A stretch of DNA of 64,000 bases from Ligustrum vulgare (taxonomy: Eukaryota > Streptophyta > Magnoliopsida > Lamiales > Oleaceae), in contig OY743169.1 of the NCBI GenBank assembly GCA_963555705.1, forward strand, positions 379,501-443,500, given 5' to 3'. The notes under the pieces were generated by a model. That model ran no database searches. It was not told where the DNA came from and saw only the letters and a list, made by a program, of their open reading frames with translations. The position numbers and the translations under genes are program-made. Positions 57,542-64,000 of this stretch are shown here, in pieces; positions within the stretch are counted from its first letter, which is position 1, and the number at the start of each line of letters is the position of its first letter.

Positions 57542-58020
57542 ACGTAGTGATTTAGTTAGCTCAATGTTTTGGTTTGTACAACATTATTTGTTTAAGTGTG
57601 AATGCTTCCAAACACAAACGCCTTCCTCAATGCATTGTATGAAGATATTTTGTTTGAGTGTGAATAGTCCCTCAAATCTAAGTAGCTCAAGGCATTCATG
57701 TTTGCTGGTTAGATCTGATTTTGACAATCATTTGAACATTTTTTACTTATACTCCGTAACACCTGCATTTATTAGTTTGGATGAACTCCTATTGATGGTA
57801 TTAATACGTTCAACCCATATGCAGTGATCGCATTGAAGGCTTATAAGAGTCCCTTGTTTTTAACAAAGTTCAAGCATAGCGGAGGTGTATTATCCTATAA
57901 ACAAAATAATTTAGGCATTTTTACTATCCATTATGGGTACCAACAGCACTTGGTGTAATCCTTATCATAACTCAGTTAAGATTTTATTAAATTATATGGA
58001 GACGTTGTGACCATCGAAGA
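57542..58020. other. Spacer between antisense gene and pol remnant
   Basis: AT-rich, no domain recognised. Corresponds to 14208-14834 in element 1. Confidence 0.5.
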
Positions 58021-58290
58021 GGCATTTGATTCTATTGAAAATAGCGATGAAGGTGATCTGTGTTCCAAGGATTACACAAAGGTACCCCAGATAGGTCTTC
58101 GATCATGTACGTACCGGGTACCACCTCGGAGACGACTCTGTAAGGGCCTTCCCAGTTAGGACCTAAAGTCCCTACTCCTGGTTCTTGAGTAGAGGGAAGA
58201 ACCTTTTTGAGGACTAAATCCCCGATTTAAAGTGCCGACCATTTACCCTTTTGTTGTAGTAGCGGGCCATTTTTTCATGGTACTTGGTCA
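58020..58290 (-). pseudogene. Tat element 2 pol C-terminus
   Basis: Minus strand: ends of integrase (MTKYHEKMARYYNKR, LGPNWEGPYRVVSEVVPGTY, MIEDLSGVPL). It is joined directly to the protease linker at about 58290-58330, so the deletion removed RT, both RNase H domains and the integrase N-terminus and core. Confidence 0.8.
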
Positions 58291-61124
58291 TTACTGTCTG
58301 AGAATCACTCCATTTTTCCAGGAGGAAATCCAAGCTAGCCCAAGTGGATCTACGCCGAAGCATTCTAGCCTTTCAGCTGGGGTAGAGCAATTGTCTCCAG
58401 CCATTCTTGGGTCTAGATCTGCCAGATCTTCTTTCGGCGTCATTGTAACATCCACATTTTCTGAGGGCCCTCCACCCAGTCTTTCAGGGTTCAGAGCAGC
58501 CTCAGCCATTGCCACATCGCTAATCATGTTCAAGCTCCGGTCTTGAAATTTCCAGATAGCATTTGTGTAACAGGCCCGTAATTCAGTTTGGCTCCCCCTA
58601 ACAGTTGCAACACCGTACTCCGTGGAGAATTTCATGCTAATATATTTCATATGGGTTGCAGCCCCCAAGTCGATGAGACCTGGCCTTCCAATTGAGCCAT
58701 GATAAGAGGAGATCTTGTCTACAACCAAGAATTCCATGGGAATTCTGGATAAAGTTGGTGTCTGTCATACCTCGGTCATAAGGGTTATGGATCCTCTGGG
58801 AGTTATGTTGTCCCCCGTGAATCCATATATTGGATCTGGAACTGAAATGAGTGGGTGCTAATCCCCATCTTATCAAAAGTTACTTTGTAAATTACGTTTA
58901 CCGAGGCATCATCATACACCATCATTCGTGACAACCCATTCTGAGTCACCACTATCCTGATAACTAATGCATCATTATGCGGAAAGTGTACCCCAATAGC
59001 GTCGTCTTGGGTGAAGGTGATAGATTCTATTCGAGGCATCCCAACAGGATGTGAATGGATGTGATAATTCATGTTGGTGGGTTGCTTGGCCTCTCTGAAA
59101 TATCTCTTCTGGGAGTTATTTGTGCTTCCACCTGGATGGGGGCCTCCCAATATTGTGTCGATTTCATGAATCGGCGGATCATTTGCAAGCATAGGTGGTT
59201 CTCTCGTATCTTTAGCATGTGCCGAGGAATCATCCTGACCCTTGCTCCTGTCTCTTTGACGACTGTCAATCCTTTCTTTGGTTGGGTTCTTCCATGGAGC
59301 TCGCCTGTTAGCTCGGTTGAACTTTTGACTACCTGGTTTTTGTGTTTTCCCCTTGTTATGAGAGAAATCACTTCCCCTTCTTCCATGTACCTTTTGGTCC
59401 GCTAACATGTGGATTTCCCTACAATCTTCCGTTGCGTGGCCATAATACCTGCGGTAGGCACAGTAAGCCCAAATCATGGGTTGTTCTCCACTTCGGCTAC
59501 TTTCCATTCTTCCTTGAGCCATGGGGGGATTCTGAGAGGGAACGTTGGAGTGCAAGTTAGGGATAGCTTCCGTGATCTCTACTGCATAGCTGGACCCGGT
59601 TCCTGGAAATGGACGTGGCGCTCCACTTCGGTTATTGTCGAACTTATCCTTATTCCCTCCTTTCCTGAGGTTCGCTTCATTAGGATACCCAAGATTATAT
59701 CTCCCTTGAGGATGATTGTCTCTGGCCCTAGCCATTTCTTCTAAGACGATCTCTTCCTTCATTAGATCTACTAGGGCATTGTAATCCCTCAATTTTCTGC
59801 TTTGGACATCCCTCCAAAACATGCTCGTCATGTCTATCCCTCCTTTTAATGCGAAAAACATCTCCGCCTCGATGACGTTCTCACAAATGTGCATCTCTTC
59901 AGTGAACCGGGCTAGGTAACTCTTCAGAGATTCCTCCCTTCCTTGCCTTAAGTCCTGAAGGCGTTAGAGTGGGAGCAGGCCAGGCCTGGAGGAAACAAAG
60001 TCATTTTTGAATGCTGCCTTCAAATCTCTCCAACTGTGGATGCTTCCAGGAGGGAGTTTTTTGTACCATCGTATCGCACTTCCCTCCAGGGTTAAATCAA
60101 AGGCCTTGCTTTTCAGTGCCAGAGTGGCTTCGGCTATTTCCATGCTAGCGCGGTAGTTTAACGGGTGATCGTCAAGGTCACCTCGTCCAGAATACTTTGT
60201 TATTTCTATCATTTCAAAGTCATGACGCACTGGGCACCTACGGATGCCCTCCGTGAAGGGGCTTATTTCCTCTTCGTCATCTAGATCGTATGACGGCAAT
60301 TCACTGTTCTCCTCATGACTGGAATACATCTGGTCATGGTGTTGGTCGTAGTGCGGTGGAGCATACTCTTGTCTTTGTGGTGGCAAAACTCTCCCGTAGT
60401 TTGGCCTTTCAAAGGTCGGAAGATCATTACGAGATTTGGTTCGAGCTGCTTCTGCTCTCCTTTCCTGCCTATTCCTAGGCTCATGTGTGGGGGTTAATTT
60501 TTCTGCCCCTATGTCATGCCGGTCTCTATGCATTTTGCTTCGCGACAGGGCTTCTTCAGCGCGTCGATCTAGCCTATTTCTAGGCTCAGATGCATGGCGT
60601 TGACCTTGGTCAGTCCAGCTCCCTCGCTTGCCTCTAAATAACCCTCCTATTTGGCTGAAGACACTGCCAGATTTTGAGGGCGAAGCCTCCCTGTGTCTAA
60701 CTAGGAGTTGGTCTTATTCTTCAGGTGCTTCATGCTCCGGGCCTTCTTCGTAGAGAGGCACGGATTCCACCTCGGCATATGCCTGCGGATCTTGATAATA
60801 GTAGGAGGCAGTAGCCGCATCGGATGGTGAGTAATGTGGCTGTGAATATTGTGGGGGCATCATGGGCTCGTTCATAACATACCCCCTAGCCATGTAGGCA
60901 TTCATCGCAGCAGTTTGTTCAATCTGATGTTTCTGCATTTCCAGCATTTGGGCTGCCATGCGAGTCATGTCTCGCATCATGCGGCAGTTTCGATGCCGGC
61001 ACGGAGGGTTAGGTTGGGCCATTCCCTCGTTTGCATTCTCATGAGGCCTCTAAGGAGCCTCTTCCTCATTGTGTTGGTCATTTCTACTCCTACGAGGGTT
61101 AATATCACCGTCGCTTTCATTCAT
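58291..61124 (-). pseudogene. Tat element 2 gag and protease region
   Basis: From ATG 61124 (MNESDGDINPRRSR) leftwards: MAQPNPPCRHRNCRMMRDM (61022), a linker, a Retrotrans_gag domain (59964-60533; LTLEGSAIRWYKKLPPGS), a gag C-terminus with knuckle YCAYRRYYGHATEDC (58803-59894), and a protease-like region with YDDAS at the active-site loop, continuing at 58291-58737 (EFLVVDKISSYHGSIGRPGL). Breaks include a frame change at about 59900-59964 and stops near 60533-60714. It matches element 1 domain by domain. Confidence 0.85.
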
Positions 61125-61185
61125 ATTCAGAGCAATTTCTTGGTTTTATCTTTTCATGCAAAGATAGGTGAACTTTTATCTCAAA

Positions 61186-61600
61186 GCTCCAAGCCTTTTT
61201 CAAGGTTAATAAACTTATGTTTCAAAGTTTCACGCATTTTTCAAGGTTAATAAACTTATATTTCAAAGTTTCACGCATTTTTCAAGGATAATAAACTTAT
61301 GTTTCAAAGTTTCACGCCTTTTTCAAGGGTAATAAACTTATATTTCAAAGTTTCATGCCTTTTTCAAGGGTAATAAACTTATGTTTCAAAGTTTCATTTC
61401 AAGGGTAATAAACTTATGTTTCAAAGTTTCACGCCTTTTTCAAGGTTAATAAACTTATGTTTCAAAGTTTCACACTTTTTTCAAGGTTAATAAACTTATG
61501 TTTCAAAGTTTCACGCTTTTTTCAAGGGTAATAAACTTATATTTCAAAGTTTCACGCCTTTTTCAAGGGTAATAAACTTATGTTTCAAAGTTTCATGCGA
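61186..61600 (-). repeat. Leader tandem repeats, about 10 copies of a 41-bp unit
   Basis: Plus-strand unit GTTTCAAAGTTTCACGCCTT followed by TTTCAAGGTTAATAAACTTAT. One unit (about 61389-61423) is shortened by 6 bp. It lies in the leader between primer site and gag, like the 4-copy array of element 1. Confidence 0.9.
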
Positions 61601-61693
61601 TTCTCCGCTCTTTTGCAAGGGGTTATTCGTCATTTTTCAAGATTTCCTTTCTGTGGGTGGCTTTTTATCATGCGTTTTCGTGGTTAGCAGTAT

Positions 61694-61717
61694 GGTTTCC
61701 CACAGACGGTGCCAAAA
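61694..61717 (-). other. Primer-binding site of Tat element 2
   Basis: Minus strand TTTTGGCACCGTCTGTGGGA immediately inside the 5' LTR. Confidence 0.75.
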
Positions 61718-62401
61718 TGTTGACCAAAAAATCGGCTGGACCTTGGACCAACATATCTCAGCTCCTCCCTCTTGAACACGTGGATCTCCTGCGCACTGTG
61801 ACAAACAATCAGTTTGCAAAGGGGGCCGAGGTGGCTCCTGTTTGCACTCTGATGCCAAAGTCAGTACTCATTTCAAGCGAATATAAATTGAGTGTGGGAA
61901 ATATAAGTGTGTAAAAGAGAGAAAAGGGAGTGAGAGTAGCTATATATTGTTAAAAGTCTGAGATTACTAACCCTTTACAAAGCGGGAGGAGTGCTCTATT
62001 TATAGAGGAATTTGTTGTTTTGGATCACGACACGTGGCGGACTTTACACGTGTATTTACCCTAACTTTTGGAGAAGCGGATCTTACTTTTTGACAATAAT
62101 CATTGCTACGTTTGGTAGGGGATGGGCGCCTGTCACTTTTTGATAAAGGCGGCGTCACATCTCTGACTCCATCCATTGTCCCATCATTCATCCGAGCTGT
62201 TATTAAGGAGGCCCTCCGTCTAAACATAAAAAATCTCGGCTAGTTATAAACCAGTTCGGCTAAAGAAGTTCACGTGCTGTACCACCTCGACAATTGACCC
62301 AAGAAGACATCTTAAGCTTTAGCCATGGGCCAAGGTCCATTGGGCCTCTATTGGACCTTCGCGGTGGATCACTGTACTCCTTTTTGGGCTTGGTCTCAAC
62401 A
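61718..62401 (-). repeat. 5' LTR of Tat element 2 (684 bp)
   Basis: Near-identical to 53064-53742, with a few substitutions and small indels, so the insertion is younger than the old copia at 6701. TATA box (CTATAAATAGAG, minus) at about 61993-62004. Confidence 0.9.
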
Positions 62402-64000
62402 GTGTACATGTGCTATTGCACGTAGACAAGTCAACCTCATGTATTCAAAATTCGTGCAAGCTTTACTTATCAAATCTATATTCATATCTCTCACTCACGT
62501 CATATATTCAAGACAAAGCTTATATTCGAGATCAGACCCAAGTCAAGTTCAAGTTAAGTTAATTTAGATTATATGTATTTCCAGTAATCCAGTCCAGTCA
62601 AGTTAATTCCATATATTCAAATCAAGTCAAATTCACATATTCTAGTCAAGATATTCTAGACTAATGTCAATGCATGTATTTTCAAGAAAACATGTCTTTT
62701 AATGAGGCCTGTATTACAAATCAACTACTATCCCGAACAAGCACAAGTAGGGAATGTAACCCCGAGTTCAAGCGTGAAGTTTATTCCACGAGTTCTTTTA
62801 CAAGCATGGTTTCTATACCACGAGTTTCAAGCAGGGAGTCGAGATCCCTGAAATTCATTAACAAGCGTAACCATATCGTGATCCAATTACTGGATTTCAT
62901 GGCCCGTATATCAAGACAAGTGGGATTAAGTGACTGTAATATCAAGAAATTCCTTTCTATGCAATGCATAAGGAAAAACATGAAAATCCTTTTAATGCAA
63001 TGTGTAATGAAAGCATGTCACGAAGTATTATTTAAGATCACTTAGCCATTGCACAAGTCAAGTCAATCCACGTGAAGCCACGTGAAGACAATTCCGCATA
63101 TTCATGGATCGTACATAAACAAGTAAATTCCAGATTGAAGTAATATTCAAGTTACTTCAATTTCATCTTCTCAAGTCAAGTCAAATGGATATAATCATGT
63201 GTTGTGTCTTTTATCAAGGGGATGATGTATTATTATTTATCAAGACTAGATTATTAATAAGTCTAAGACCACATAAACAAGAGCAATGATTACTTTAAAC
63301 ATTCAATAATATTGGTTTAGTATCTCATGTATCGATACATATCGATATGTATCGATACATAAGATAATAGAAACTTTTCATGATTTCAATGTATTAATAC
63401 AAAAGGTTAATGTTTTACAAGCAGATGACAAGTGAACTGTTAAAGTCAACTTATCATTGTAATACAAATTAAACAAGAACAAAGATCATTCAAGAAATCT
63501 AAGTAATATGATGATAAACTTTGATTATCTCTTTTCTATTAAATAATCCATTCTTTTATTGTAACCAAGCGATTGACGCTAAGATAAGATTAACAACATG
63601 AAGATTTAAATATGAAATACTTATGGTGAGATCATACCAAACTCATATCAAGTAAAACATATCCCTATAACAAGATCATATACTTTATATATTTAATGTA
63701 CAACAAGTTAACAATTAAACATATTTCACTCACCTTAGTCCATAAATGTCTAAAACAAGGTTCTGTACTTTTTACTTTCTGATATATCGATACTTCGAGA
63801 ACATATATCGATACATGCAGTCGGTTCAGCACTGCCATTTCTGGTTTCTAGGATTTCTTCAAGATTTACACTATCTATTCGAACAAAACGTTATTCAAGA
63901 ACATGTTATTGCATTTAACAAGTCTTGATTCGAATATCATTTAGGATATCAAGATCATGTTATTGAATTAACATGTCTTAATCCTAATTTATTCAAACAT
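62402..64000 (+). other. Non-coding, probably the continuation of the interrupted LTR at 52636
   Basis: No coding sequence recognised. The sequence is rich in TCAAGTCAAGTC-like words and holds a perfect 34-bp palindrome built on TATCGATA (63327-63360) and a weaker TATCGATAC pair at 63783-63818. Assignment to the chromovirus-like LTR rests on the Tat TSD only. Confidence 0.4.
63327..63360. repeat. Perfect 34-bp palindrome of three TATCGATA cores
   Basis: Three ATCGAT cores joined by TACAT/ATGTA; the whole 34 bp equals its own reverse complement. A pair of related cores (ATATCGATACTT and ATATCGATACATG) lies at 63783-63818. Confidence 0.9.

Larger units (their letters stand above)
53064..62401 (-). 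mobile_element. Ty3/gypsy Tat-type element 2 (9.34 kb)
   Basis: Minus strand. 3' LTR 53064-53742, 5' LTR 61718-62401 (TGTTGA...TCAACA), TSD GTGCA (53059-53063) / GTGTA (62402-62406), one mismatch. The same family group as element 1: same polypurine tract, related primer site, leader repeat, gag and antisense extra gene, but a diverged LTR. RT, both RNase H domains and most of integrase are deleted. Confidence 0.9.

Noticed and set aside
61186..61600. Regular direct repeats resembling a CRISPR array
   Set aside because: The units are contiguous without unique spacers and lie in the leader of a plant retrotransposon; the same unit occurs at 8385-8545.

Overview
The window is nuclear DNA of a flowering plant, most likely a eudicot: it is AT-rich, carries one spliced plant-type GDSL esterase/lipase gene, and is otherwise built almost entirely of nested and decayed transposable elements of plant type (Ty3/gypsy Tat, chromovirus-like and Athila-like elements, several Ty1/copia families, hAT, CACTA, Tourist-like and hAT MITEs, a tRNA-derived SINE cluster). 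The only non-transposon gene I recognise is the GDSL gene at 30223-32883.

Layout, left to right. 1-3461: minus-strand Ty3/gypsy element with one LTR (2580-3461), running off the left edge; a solo LTR of the same family lies at 40084-40964. 3946-6481: internally deleted copia element with a perfect target-site duplication (TSD, CATAT). 6701-24682: an old copia element with a very long repeat-filled leader, split by an 11.45-kb Tat-type gypsy element (7630-19081, plus) and by a Tourist-like MITE (19325-19837). 24683-26331: TATCA-type minisatellite, then five SINE-like copies in alternating orientation. 26332-26910: copia protease fragment. About 27700-28455: one end of a CACTA transposon. 28456-33270: unique-looking DNA with the GDSL gene. 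33276-41235: nearly complete minus-strand copia element (TSD ACTTC) whose right LTR holds a hAT MITE and the gypsy solo LTR. 41977-45632: complete hAT transposon with an uninterrupted transposase ORF and a perfect 8-bp TSD. 46262-47320: decayed copia. 48200-48960: probable LTR. 50700-52635: Athila-like remnant split by a hAT MITE. 52636 onward: a chromovirus-like LTR split by a second Tat element (53064-62401, minus); the rest of the window (62402-64000) is probably its continuation.

Two patterns deserve attention. First, the two Tat elements carry the same extra gene in antisense orientation between pol and the 3' LTR. In both copies it has two GT-AG introns at the same places, a 135-bp middle exon, and an upstream in-frame extension cut off by a different stop codon in each copy. 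Second, LTRs of several unrelated families (gypsy and copia) each carry paired short palindromes, different in sequence between families (ACGGCCGT type, GTGCGGCCGCAC type, TATCGATA type). Where a TATA box can be seen, the pairs lie just upstream of it, in enhancer position. I do not know a described system that explains this.

All coordinates of LTRs, TSDs and exons were read by eye. Family assignments rest on recognisable protein motifs, primer-binding sites and termini, not on any search.
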